64,000 nt of DNA from Camellia lanceoleosa (taxonomy: Eukaryota; Streptophyta; Magnoliopsida; Ericales; Theaceae): assembly GCA_025200525.1 (NCBI GenBank), contig CM045758.1, positions 168,108,261-168,172,260 of the forward strand, in the 5' to 3' direction. How positions within the stretch are numbered: the first letter of the stretch is position 1; each line of letters starts with the position of its first letter. The notes under the pieces are model-generated. The model saw nothing but the letters and a program-made list of their open reading frames with translations. It was not told the origin of the DNA and did no database searches. Both the position numbers and the translations under genes were made by a program. Shown here piece by piece: positions 47,393 to 58,372 of this stretch.

Positions 47393-48445
47393 TAAAAAAT
47401 ATTCAAAATTATACAAACAATGATACTACAAAGAACAAAAATTGTGCCTGAGAGAGAAGGGGGAGTGAGTTAGGGATTGGGAAGAGGGAGTTCGAGCTTT
47501 AGGGGGGGAGATCGAGCAAGGCTAGAGTAGATCGGCAAAGTTGTGAGAGGGTGGTTAGCACTTCATTTTAAAGCCAACTCACCAATAAGATTGGACTGTA
47601 TGATATGCTTCAACAATAGGATTTCAGTTTGATGTGGTTGCTGCTTTTATATATGAGATGGGAAAAAAAAAGTGGAGAAAGTAGAAGAATTATCCCTCTA
47701 CTAAAAAACCAAATTGTCTCTCAAATTACATACAAACAGAAAGAAATTACATAATACATTTAAGTCAACAAAAAAAAAACACACACACACACAGAGTCAG
47801 CTCTATGAAGGCTTCAATGGTATTCAATCAAAATCAAATAATCATGGGATTGTTGATAAAATGTTACTATTTGTCAATAAAAAAACAAAGTGTTAAATGA
47901 ATCAATGTAGAATTACATTGAAAAAATAATAATTTAATGTTAGCCTACCAAATTTTTAGTAATCAAATTCCAACCACAATGTTTGGATGCAAAAGATTCT
48001 TAAGAAGTTTCACTTTTTTATCAAGCTCTCTATTGTAAGCCTATTAAGCAAATTGAAAGCAATGCTTTAGATACGAATTGTAAAAATCAATCACAAACAA
48101 TTGAAAAAACTAACCCAAATTTTTTTTTTCCCCCCAAAAAAAGAACATAAAAATTTGCCCAATCTTATTAAATACAGATGAATGATTTACCATTGCGATT
48201 CACTTAGAATAAAAATTGAAAATTATTTACACTAATGTAGAGAGAGATTAGGGGTTTGTGATATGGAATACCCACCACATCTGTTGTTGGGACTCAGGAT
48301 TCCGATCTGTTCTCAATCTGCCATGCTCCCTTTAATAGCTTCAGTCAGTGAAATAAACCACTCGTCACCCATCAATAGCCTACCAGAATGAGACTGTGAC
48401 AGTTGCGCAAGGAGGGGTTGAGGTTTGTGAGGAAGAAAGTGAGGG

Positions 48446-48446
<1 letters not shown>

Positions 48447-48523
<77 letters not shown>
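48447..48523. repeat. Compound GT/GA microsatellite
   Basis: (GT)18 followed by (GA)19 with a short interruption. Confidence 0.95.
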
Positions 48524-48526
<3 letters not shown>

Positions 48527-49375
48527 GTAGTCTTCAAGAATTACGTTTGAAATATGAAAAATAGAGGGTGAGAGAAATGTGATCTCAGCCTTTGATTTGT
48601 ATGCCACATAGACAAATATCCCATCAACTCCCTAGCAACAATGAATGTATAACAGATTGAAAGAAACTGACCAAGCTACTGTTAGTCACGGTGATGCATC
48701 TAAAAGTAACAAATAATAGACACACAGTACAACAAAAAATAAAAGCTAATTGAGAAAGTAGATATAGAGACATACCTTGACACATATAGAGGAGATATAG
48801 AGGCATGGAGAGAGAAAACAATTAAGATGGTTGCTTTCTTTACAATGATTACTCTTTTTATTAGGCAATGACATTATTGAAACAGAGAAAAAGAACAAAC
48901 AAAATGAAATAAGGAATAATCTCTTTTCCTTTCCATTTATATTATGATCAAAGAAAATGACACAAATACACAAAATAGGAGCAAAAGTGACACAAAAACC
49001 AAATATTTTAAGTTTGAATTAACTGATAAACCTTACAAAGCCCTATCGAGGCTCATATGACCTTCACAAGTTATCATCATCAACATAGATGTTCATACTT
49101 TGCGGCTGAAATATCTTCAAAGTCACAAAATGACAACTGAAAAAATGAAACAAAATCTCCAATGCAAAAATTAAAACCTAGGATTAGGAAGAGAAACGTG
49201 TGCATCTGAGAAAGGGAAGAAGAATCTGGAAACATAATTGAAGGTTTGTGACACTCCTGATTCCATAATTAAAATAAATACAACAGAAAACACAATACCA
49301 AGTCAGTTATCAACACTACATCATGACTGGAAAAAATAATTATTATAAACTCAAGTATATATCAATAACAAAATC

Positions 49376-49700
49376 TCAACTTGCAAGTTAGTTTAACAAT
49401 AGATCTAAAACAATATACATACACAATGCTGATAATAAATGTTAAAAAAAAAAAAAAATTAGAAACACCAATAGCTATACAACAATCTCCAAAATCCCAA
49501 CCTGCAAGTTAGTTTAACAATATACATACACAATGCTAATAATAAATGTTAAAAAAAAAAAAAATTAGAAACACCAATAGCTCTACAACAATCTCCAAAA
49601 TCCTAACCTGCAAGTTAGTTTAACAATAGATTTAAAACAATATACATACACAATGCTGATAATAAATGTTAAAAAAAATAAAATAAAAAAATTAGAAACA
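49376..49700. repeat. Three tandem copies of a unit of about 110-120 bp
   Basis: Each copy has gcaagttagtttaacaata, atacacaatgct, aataataaatgtt, an A run and ttagaaacac. The middle copy lacks gatctaaaacaa. Confidence 0.88.
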
Positions 49701-49806
49701 CGCGGGTTAAACACATTATGTGGAAACACAACTCATAACCACAACACAAAATTTCAATTAAATGGAACTCAAAAAATCATATATTCTAACAAATATCGTT
49801 ACCTCT

Positions 49807-49935
49807 ATTTGGGCAAAATCAAACCCTTGAAATAGGCAAAATCAAACCCTTCGATTTCAGATTGAATGGGCAATTTCATGTTGTAATGGGCAAAATCGAA
49901 CCCTTCGGTCGGGGTTACAATGGGCAAAATCGAGA
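49807..49935. repeat. Short degenerate repeats of gggcaaaatcraaccctt
   Basis: Four to five imperfect copies, tandem or nearly so. Confidence 0.75.
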
Positions 49936-50278
49936 ATGAATACGGGGTTGGGGTTGGGTATCTACATAGGATGGGCTCTGATGGAGGGAGATCGGGTAGA
50001 AGAGAGAGAGAGAGAACCAAAGAGTGTGTTTGACTAAGAGAGAGAGGGGGTGGAATGGGAAAGAGAACCTCTGGTAGACTGGTAGAGAGAGAATGGCATC
50101 AAAGCCTTGAAATGTTTGAAATTTGAAACCTAAAAAAGCAGAGCCTGAAAGAGAAAGAAAAATAAAAGAGAAGTGTGATCTCAGCCCTTGAAATGTATGC
50201 CAAGAAAAGTAATCTGAGCCATTAATTTGTATGCCACCTAGGACAAATGTCTCATCAACAGCCTTGTTTTGTTATATA

Positions 50279-51833
50279 GTTTTTAATAAGCCATTAATTT
50301 TTTATTCAAGTTCTAACCTAATTTCGTTTTAAATATATAGTTTTTCATATATAAATATATCTTTTAATAAGAGTAAATGATATCGATAGTCCTCACATTT
50401 TGTCTCTTATGTCAATTTGATTACTGTAATTTTAATTAGCTTGATTTTGACCATTAATTTTAGATTTTATACCAATTTGGTCTAATTGATAATGTCGGTT
50501 GATGTTTTTAAAATAAAATAGTTATTGAGTTGGTTGACATTAACTTACTGAGTTGAATAATTTTGTAATTTTATCTATAAAATTATAACATATGTTACTC
50601 ATGCGTGTATTTTCAATATAAAAAAAAAAAAAAAACTAGCAATTATAACAATTGGACCAAATTGAAACAAAATTATAAATTCATGATCAAAATCGAGCAA
50701 ATTAAAATTGCAAGGACAAAAATAACACAATAGTTAAAATATAAGTACTACCAATGTAATTTATTCTTTTAAGAATAACTATATAATTTCTTAATTAATT
50801 TTAAAATTGTCAATAAATATACCAAACAAATTGTACATAATTTTTATTTTTGCTATAATTTTTTTAAAAAAAATATATTTACTAATTAAAAATTAAATAA
50901 ATAGGTGGGTTTACTAACACATGGATCAGACATGAACTAGACAATTCTCTAAGGACTATGCTTAAATCAAGAATTATTGGCAAAAAAATTGACTTGAACT
51001 AACTTTTCTTAGCTACTTTTTAGTGTTTAATCCAATATTAAAACCTCCCAAATTTGCTCATATCAGTCACGAATTGACAAGCTCTGATAAAATTTAAATT
51101 TATTAGGACTAGAATATGACCTACAATTTAGGATGACTCTATCTTAGATAATTTTTTCATCCATAAATATATATAACTATTCATTTAATTGTTTTAAACA
51201 TAAATATATAGTTTTTTAAACTAAGTTCAAATGCTTACAAATATCTATTTACTAATTTAATAAATAAATAGGTCAAATAATTCATATAAGTTTGAAATAG
51301 ACAAAGATAATTTTTAATGATTAGGTAAAGAACAAGTTGGCGTGCACCTAATGGTAAGCCTAAATTTAATATCACACATGAATTCTAATCCATTTTTGCG
51401 TAAATCTTATAACATAAGATAAATTATAATTTTGATGTTAGACAAATTTTAGACTTTACAAAATACGAAAAAATTAATATATTGACAAATGTAATTTACC
51501 ACTATCCTTTGATAAATTGAATTTATGAAACTCATAATACGAAATGTATTTATATTTTATCATAAATACAATTTTTGTGATTTATTTTTTAATTTTTATC
51601 AATTAAATTATGACATGTATTTGTTATTAATAACTTACAGCATACAATTAATAACATAAGAATAAAAAAAAATTCTCTTATATATAACTGTGATAAAAAT
51701 GAATAAAATTTAATTGATTCTAAATTATTTTTACTAAATATTCTAGATAAATTTTTTAGACTATTATTTAATTTTAAAAATTAGTTTTCGATTATTTATT
51801 TATACTTATGCATAGCACGGGTAATTATGCTAG
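50279..51833 (+). mobile_element. Helitron copy B, 3' part
   Basis: It continues the match to copy A (9745-11534), from ttttaataagcc to gcatagcacgggtaattatg and the terminal CTAG, followed by T. Blocks such as gcttgattttgaccattaat and acaattggaccaaattga are shared. It is in the same orientation as the 5' part at 35917. Confidence 0.75.
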
Positions 51834-51942
51834 TTATATAATATAAGCAAAAACGTTGAAGGGTCTTTGTGATTCAAAATCTCAATATTTTTTTCTCAAT
51901 TTTTTGAATTTAAAAATATAAAAATACATATGTCACATTATC

Positions 51943-52167
51943 TGTAACACCTATTGTCCGCTTTGGGCCATGTCCGTACAGATTGGTTCTTCCCAGTAGC
52001 TCGCCAATCCTAGAACTATTCTAACATAAGCACACTTAACTGGGGAGTTCTGCTAAAAATTTCACCACTCGAGAAAAGGCCTTGATGCTATATAAGGGTC
52101 CGAGTTTTTACTTTTATAGCCTACGAACTCCCCCTCCATTCCCGATATGGGACACCGGGACCTTACA
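51943..52167 (-). repeat. 3' LTR of the Cassandra-like TRIM
   Basis: TGTAACACC...GACCTTACA. The 5S-like part is at about 51985-52070. Confidence 0.9.
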
Positions 52168-52276
52168 ATCTATCCTCCTTAAGGCTGCAAGTCCCCGTGC
52201 AATAGCCTACTAGCTCACAAGCCCGCCTATATACACCGAAAGACACTAGGGGCCCACACTCGGTACTCCGGAGAGT

Positions 52277-52290
52277 TGGCTCTGATGCCA
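52277..52290 (-). promoter_or_regulatory. Primer binding site of the TRIM
   Basis: TGGCATCAGAGCCA on the - strand, one base off the initiator-Met consensus, two bases from the 5' LTR. Confidence 0.92.
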
Positions 52291-52292
52291 TT

Positions 52293-52539
52293 TGTAATGC
52301 CCCAACCCTTCACATGTCATCAATATTATCCGCTTTGGGCCACGCCCGCACGGATTTGTTCTTTCCAGCGGGTTGCCCATTCCAGAACTACTCCATCATA
52401 AGTACACTTAACTAGGGAGTTCTGCTAAGGATTTCACCACTGGGTAAAAGGCCTCGATGCTATATAAGGGTCCAAGTTTTTGCTTTTATAGCCTAGGAAC
52501 TCCCCCTCCATTCCCGATGTGGAACGCCAGGACCTTACA
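52293..52539 (-). repeat. 5' LTR of the Cassandra-like TRIM
   Basis: TGTAATGCCCC...GACCTTACA. The 5S-like part is at about 52355-52442. Confidence 0.9.
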
Positions 52540-52544
52540 TTATC

Positions 52545-52837
52545 ATTGGTACATTTATTTTAATATTTTAATTAATTTTTTTATTAACATAGAAAATCTT
52601 TTAAATTTATTAATTTATGAACTACTTATGCTATCTACTATCATTACTATCTATATCTATAATTTTATATTTAAAAATTACTTATATGGAAAGTCAAAAA
52701 ATGAGTTTTAGCCATATCTATCATTGGTTCTTCTATTTTAATACTCTAATTAAATCTTTGATTAATATAGAAAAAAATTTAAATTTATTAATTTATGAAC
52801 TATTTATGGTATCTACTATCATTAGTATCTATATCTA
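52545..52837. repeat. Direct repeat of about 120 bp
   Basis: Copies at 52545-52662 and 52722-52837 share taatatagaaaa-type text, aaatttattaatttatgaac and gtatctactatcatta. Non-coding. Confidence 0.8.
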
Positions 52838-52927
52838 CTAGCATAAGACCTGTGCTATGCATAGGAGAGTCAAAATTTTATTTATAAATTAAAAATAATA
52901 AGATAAATATTAACATATATAAGATAA
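52838..52927 (-). mobile_element. Third Helitron 3' end, inverted, cut by the Tat element
   Basis: On the - strand it ends CCTATGCATAGCACAGGTCT, then TATGCTAG before a T, the same type of 3' end as copy B. Only about 90 bases remain before the LTR that starts at 52928. The rest should lie beyond the Tat element, outside the window. Confidence 0.65.
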
Positions 52928-53483
52928 TGTAGGGAGATATTTTGTGAATGACAGCATGCGGCCAAGGTGACGTCGAAGTGTCAGTCGAGGTGCCACATGG
53001 CCTGGTCATGATGCCAAGGTGATCTCGGCTAGACCGAGGTTATCTGTGGAGATACCGGAATCCGATATGAGCGGATAAGGGGCAAGAGTCCTAGAATAGG
53101 GAAGGATCTCAGTTTAGATAAAGATAAAGCTCTTAGGGAGTTTATTCCTATCTAGCTGAGAATCTAGGATGAGCATTGAGCCTGACTCCACTAAAGTGAG
53201 GCTTCCACAGGGATCAACTCAGTGCTGACTATAAAAGCAAGGCACCCTTGTGGGTCTTAGGTATGTATGATATACTGTGAGCAGTAAGTTCTTTCTTGTG
53301 AGTTAAGCACAACTTGCTATCTTTGAGAGATATTTGATTACTGACTTGAAGGTCAGAGTGCCCCTAGATGGACGAACCACCGCCGGATTCTTATCATTCT
53401 GTCACAGGTTGTTCGGGTTTAATCTATTCTGTCGATACTCTCCAGTTGAGTTCCCTGTTTGGTTATGTGGTCAGAAATCAACA
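52928..53483 (+). repeat. 5' LTR of the Tat element
   Basis: TGTAGGGAG...AATCAACA, with a TATA box (actATAAAAGcaagg, about 53231). The right border could instead be 53489 (CCCACA). The partner LTR is outside the window, so the borders rest on the primer site and TG/CA ends only. Confidence 0.65.
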
Positions 53484-53492
53484 CCCACAATT

Positions 53493-53510
53493 TGGTGTCG
53501 TCTGTGAGAA
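53493..53510 (+). promoter_or_regulatory. Primer binding site of the Tat element
   Basis: TGGTGTCGTCTGTGAGAA is a one- or two-base variant of the TGGCGCCGTCTGTGGGAA text found after the 5' LTR in Tat elements. Confidence 0.7.
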
Positions 53511-53524
53511 TATAAGGAGACCAG

Positions 53525-54398
53525 ATGGCCAGCAACGGGTAGAAAGAAAAGATTGGGGATGACATCCCTAATGCGTGTGGTAAACATGTCGATCCTAATA
53601 TCGAGGAAGAAAACCATAATGAGGGAGCACGAGATCAAAATCCCGAGGATAAAGACGTTGGCAAAGAGGGAGACGCCCCGAAAAAATCAGGCCGAGATAA
53701 GTATTACAATGAGAGCAACCTCCAAGTATGGAAGGATAGATGCCTGAGGAGGGACAGCGAAATGAAGGGAATGGCTAACAAGTTGGCAGATCTACAATCG
53801 GTTGTGAACTTCATGATGCAGAACAACGTCATATAACTATCATTTCTGTTGTAGGACACGCTGATGCCAGGGGCCAAGACTGATGGCCAGAAATGCAGGC
53901 AGAAAACAATCCTAGCAGTCCCGCAGCATGGCAAGGAAAAGGAGCCCTCACATCGGCCTTCACAAGATGTCGGGCAAGAAGAGTCGATCAGAGGTGACTC
54001 GCAGAAGACACCTCGTACTAGGAGAACATATGTCAAAGAATCCCAGAATATCCAGAGGAAGGGCTGGTGTTTTGATACAGTGAATGAAAAGAAGTCCAAG
54101 AGGACACATAACAACACTGGGAGTAGTACACCAAAAAGACTGAAATCTGTTGACAGCCAAGCTCCTGGTTGGACTAAGGAGGATTTGAGGGACTACCTCC
54201 AGAAGAAGCGACAGAATGTCGAGGTCACATCCTTCATCAAGCCAAGAACACCTTTCTCAGTGAAGTTGGATAGGTTTGAGGCCCCAAAAAGGTTCCATAT
54301 GCTGAGGTTCCAAATTTATGATGGAAAGTCCGATCTGAATTTTCACGTCGGCTTATATCTGAATTCAATGGCTTTGTATACTGGGAACGAACCATTGT
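53525..54398 (+). pseudogene. Tat gag, N-terminal part
   Basis: One frame from ATG 53525 (MASNG) is interrupted by TAG at 53540 and TAA at 53834. It continues through a charged, low-hydrophobic region to the start of the retrotransposon gag domain: TPFSVKLDRFEAPKRFHMLR, then YDGKSDLNFHVGLYLNSMAL. It ends where the solo LTR is inserted. Confidence 0.8.
54394..54398. repeat. Target-site duplication of the solo LTR (left)
   Basis: ATTGT, repeated at 57017-57021. Confidence 0.9.
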
Positions 54399-57016
54399 TG
54401 TAAGGCCCCTGAAATATGTATTTACTTTTAAGACCCTAATGTTGAATTATATTTATATATTTATTTTTAGCCCCTCGTTTACTTGAATTAATTCGAATCT
54501 TGTCGGTTAGCAATTGCTATTTTTATTTTTATCAAAACAAAAATTTCTTTAACCAAATTAGGTTCCCTAACTTAATTTAATTCTACCTAGGTTACATGTA
54601 TTTAACTTCAAGCCCTCATATTTTTTTAAAAATTTCAAAACTTGCCCCAAAATAGTACTCATATCTTGTACCTTGGTATGCCATCAATCTTGCTATATAT
54701 ATATATACATATACACCTAGGAGAATGTGCCTAGAACTTATAATAATTAAAAAATTAGTCCCTTCACATCCCTATGGCTAGCCCTTCCTTGGAGGAGGTG
54801 AAAAAAATCTATTTCCAAGACACACCATTATGAGATTCTAGGAAAAATACAACCTAGTGACTTGTCTATTCCAAATAGTAGGCTTTTATGACAAACTTGT
54901 TCATTTAATATCCTTATTAGTGATTCATTTACTATCCTTATTAGTGGTTCATTCATATTCAAACTTGTCCTTTCAAATTCCAACTAGTAGACTTTAATTT
55001 CAAGTAAATCCTAATGTGTCCTTTCATATTCCAACTAGTATGTTACACCAAGTTGCCTATAAATTGAGCCCACCTCTCAACTTCCTTCTATGGTTTTTCC
55101 CGTATCTCTCTCCATTTGTTATACAGATTTTGAGTTTAGATTAAGAGTGGTTAGAGTGAGAGTAAGCATTTTTATAAAGAATGAGAGTTTCTTGTGCTAA
55201 GCTTGGAGGGTAAGCCACCAACACAACCCTCTCTTCATTTCCTTTTCTAATGCATGTTTTTAAAGATTCTAAATAAAGTTTCAGATCTGTTATTATCAAG
55301 TTCCTATGTTGAAAATATTAAGATTTGAGTATTGTTTCCATCTCTCATGTATTTTACCCATTTTGGCACAAAACCATCTTCTGTTGTACACATCTCTCAA
55401 CTTTTCATGGGTACTCTTTCAAACAAATTTTCTGAGTTAAACATGTGATAGTTAGCATACTTTCTTCACAAAAGAAATGAAACTTTCCCATGGAGGAACC
55501 CCCTTTTTATAAATTTCCTTGTGTTTGGCATTCTACCTTAAAACCTATTTTTTTTCAGTCAACTTTCAAAAATTTCCGAAAAATGTACAAAAATATTCTG
55601 AACCTCTATTTTATGTCAAAACCTTCCTTAAGAAGTTAGCTTTCAACTAAAATTGGTTTCATCAAAAAACATTGAGCGGTTTGAAAGAAAATCAAGTTTT
55701 CGTAACGGTCGACGGATCTGGACAGATTCTGGACAGCGCTAGACTATTTTCTAAATAACTTAAAATCTGGAAAAGCAAACCCATTTCTGAAAAAATGTTC
55801 TAGAAACTAGATCAAATTCTCTACGAACCATAGGAAGACCGAGTTCGGTGGATGATCTAAAGTAGTCCTTTCGTATTAATCTTCACGTGATGTTAAATCT
55901 GGAAATTTGTTATGTATGGATGTTTTGTGCCCTTGTATTCATGAAAATATTTATGATCATATCTTGGCAAGATGTTGTATGTGCATGTTATGTTATTTAT
56001 CTTTCTTATCTTGAGGATGCATGCTTATGTGGATATTATTATATTGTTTAGTTGGACTAACCTTGATTTAAAACACTTAATTCAACGGGAAACCTAATTG
56101 GGTGGGTATTGGGTTTTCGAACACTTGAGTTATGAAAAGATGATAATATGTGATATATGGTTTGTTGGGATGTGTTCCCTATTCGAGGTTAAATCTTGCG
56201 CAAGTGGTTTTCGGGACCCTTGAACGGAGCGGTTGTATTCGGACCCTAGGTGGTTTGGTGTAAGGAGGGATTCGGGCAAGGCCCTATTTTTACCGTCTCT
56301 TTTGAGGCCCTGCGGTTGGCCCTACGCGGTATATAACCGTTGGTAGGCATCCGAGGTTAGTTCTGCAACAAAGCAGCAAAAGAGGGTGCATACCAAATAA
56401 TCCGCGTCCGATTCTTGTGGTCGGGAGGACGAAATCTCTTTGGGGGATTTCTAGTTACTAACATCTGACTCAACTCTTAATGAATTTATTTGTTTATTAT
56501 CATGCTTTACTACTTGGTGCTATAAATGTGATTGTGTATTGGACTGGAAAAAAGGGGTGGGGTGTATGTGTGTTTACTGGGCATTCAAAGCTCACGGCGT
56601 ATCATGCCAGGTGACGAAGCGGAACGCGTAGTGGAAGACGACGAGCCGGAAACTTTTGAAGACTTTTGGCTATCCTAGAATATTAGAAGTTTCTTTTGAT
56701 AATTTTGTAAGACTCATATGAAGCTTAAAACTTTCTTTTGGGGATGTAATGTAATGGAACAATCTTTTGAAGCAAGTATATTGTGGTTATTATGTATTTA
56801 TATCCTATGTATGAACATTAACGTTGCTTATGAGACCTTGTGTCAATGCCTTGTAAGATCTGCCAAAAAGGCGGTCTTTTGCCTAAGAAAATTTGGACTT
56901 AGAAGGAAGGCTATTTTGACTCCTCTGGCGATATGGGATCTTACTTGGTTATTGACCATAGGACTCACTAGCGACTTTCCCTTCTGCAACCTTTAGTGTA
57001 GAATCGGGGCGTCACA
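54399..57016 (+). mobile_element. Solo LTR (2618 bp) inside the Tat gag
   Basis: TGTAAGGCCCCTG...GGGGCGTCACA flanked by ATTGT on both sides. Inside are a TATA-like run (about 54694-54708), a CT leader near 55095 and, near the end, ggcattcaaagctcacggcg. This last text resembles that at the end of the Tekay-like LTR. No gag or pol. It is the remainder of a full element after LTR-LTR recombination. Orientation is inferred from the TATA and end text. Confidence 0.88.
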
Positions 57017-57021
57017 ATTGT

Positions 57022-57488
57022 TCTACAAGGTGTTCCTTTCATCCTTTGGGGAAATCGCATTGGATTGGTTTCACAAGTTGCCAAAATGAACTGTGAGGAG
57101 TTGAGAAGGCCCAGCCGAGATGGTCGTGGCCAGGTTTGTTACAAACAAGTTGCAGCCACTAAAGGTAGACTCCCTGATGGCTCTGAAAATTGGCGAGGGC
57201 GAAGGCCTTAAGGCTTATGCCAAAAGATATTATGAGGTGTTCAACCGAATATCGGGGTGCAACCAGGAGTTGGCGGTCGTGTCTTTTAAGAACGGCCTAG
57301 AGGATGAATGCCCGCTTCAGAAGTCGCTAGCAAAGACTCTACCAAAAAGTATGGAGGAGCTTATAGCACGGATCGAGAAATATGCCAGAGCAGAAGAGGA
57401 TATGTCGGGAACGGCGCAAGGAGAGAAAGAAACGGTCAGCGAATTGGCCGAGATAATATTGGTGTTAACAGACAGGAAACAGGGCTGA
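57022..57488 (+). pseudogene. Tat gag, C-terminal part
   Basis: It continues the gag domain directly after the solo LTR: FYKVFLSSFGEIALDWFHKL, a TGA stop at about 57088, then VVARFVTNKLQPLKVDSLMA, LKAYAKRYYEVFNRI and LIARIEKYARAEEDM. These are the usual gag blocks of this lineage. With one ATTGT copy removed, the frame on both sides is continuous. Confidence 0.85.
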
Positions 57489-57598
57489 GGGCTGCACAAG
57501 TAGTCACCACTGTGTTTCGGATTCCGGTTTATAAAGTTCTAGAAAGGATCGGGAACCAGCCGTATTATAGAGCACCGTAGAAGATTTCTGGTGAGTTC

Positions 57599-58340
57599 AT
57601 GGGAAGGAGCCTTGAGAAGCACTGCGCTTTCCACAATGAGGATGAGCACTTGACTCAGGGGTGCAAAGCCCTAAAGATGCACTTGGAAGACCTGGTCAGA
57701 CAGGGTCACTTAAGGGACCTAATAGATGAGGCCAGAACGATGGAAGAGCATGCAGGGCTTCCCTCGGCACCAACGACACCACCACCTCCACAACCACAGG
57801 AAGCAAAACCTCAAGTAATCAATGTGATTCATTCGAAGGTTAATAAGAATGATATGCGAGGAGAGATAGAAAAAGTGAGGCACTTACAGCATATATATCA
57901 GTCCAGCAAAAGAGGCCTAGGACAAACAAGTACCAGAGACCAATGGTGTCCTTTACTGAGGTAGACCTAGACATGGTGCAACATCCACACAACGATGCTC
58001 TAGTAATGACCCTCAAGGTTGGAGAATACCAGGTAAGGCACATTCTGATCAACCAAAGCAGCTCTTGTGACATCATGTATGTCAGATGTTACAAGGAGCT
58101 CGGCCTTCGCCAAGATGATTTGGAGCAATCTAACAGCCCAATGGTCGGGGTTCAAAAGAATGCAAACATGGCCTCTGAGAACAATAAATTTGGAGGTGCA
58201 AGCAGGCACCAGGAATGTTAGCACAGAATTTACAATAACTGATACCCCATCCTCTTACAATGCTATATTGGAAAGACCGTTGTTGCATGCAATAAGGGTT
58301 GTTCCGTCAACCCTGCATCAATTGTTACAATTTTGAATTG
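57599..58340 (+). pseudogene. Tat zinc-finger linker and protease region
   Basis: KHCAFHNEDEHLTQGC is the Cys/His linker of Tat gag ends, and INVIHSKV follows. The protease site reads HILINQSSSCDIMY, where Tat elements have an Asp in place of the first Asn, so the catalytic residue appears lost. VEFTITDTPSSYNAIL-like text (here STEFTITDTPSSYNAILERP) follows. Two frame changes occur between 57950 and 58200. Confidence 0.75.
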
Positions 58341-58372
58341 AACAGGGGATTGAGGAAGTCAAAAGGAATCAA

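Larger units (their letters stand above)
47398..50278. other. Right part of DNA inserted in Helitron copy B
   Basis: Unclassified. It contains two copies of gtgatctcagcc.ttga..tgtatgcca text (48580 and 50175, with a third partial copy at about 50213), microsatellites and tandem repeats. Around 48250-48430 the - strand has an open stretch (SGRLLMGDEWFISLTEAIKG) with more complex sequence, but I cannot assign it. Confidence 0.45.
51943..52539 (-). mobile_element. Cassandra-like TRIM retrotransposon with 5S-like LTRs
   Basis: Two short LTRs (225 and 247 bp) begin TGTAA and end CCTTACA, flanked by TTATC on both sides (51938-51942, 52540-52544). The primer site for initiator-Met tRNA (TGGCATCAGAGCCA on the - strand, 52277-52290) puts the element on the - strand. 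Each LTR has text close to plant 5S rRNA: CAGAACTCCCCAGTTAAGTG, and CTAGGATTGGCGAGCTACTG followed by GGAAGAACC. This combination defines Cassandra, a TRIM that uses a 5S-derived RNA polymerase III promoter. There is no coding; it needs proteins from other elements. Confidence 0.93.

Noticed and set aside
48313..48607. ORFs with HTHTHT/SLSLSL runs
   Set aside because: Products of the GT/GA microsatellite. The part outside the repeat is too short to support a gene.
49376..49700. CRISPR-like array
   Set aside because: Repeats are contiguous tandem copies without unique spacers, in a plant nuclear context.
51985..52442. 5S rRNA genes
   Set aside because: The 5S-like text is partial, diverged and placed in TRIM LTRs with target duplications. 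It is a Cassandra feature, not a functional 5S gene.
56718..56996. 92-residue ORF near the end of the solo LTR
   Set aside because: It lies wholly within LTR sequence and has no resemblance to element proteins.
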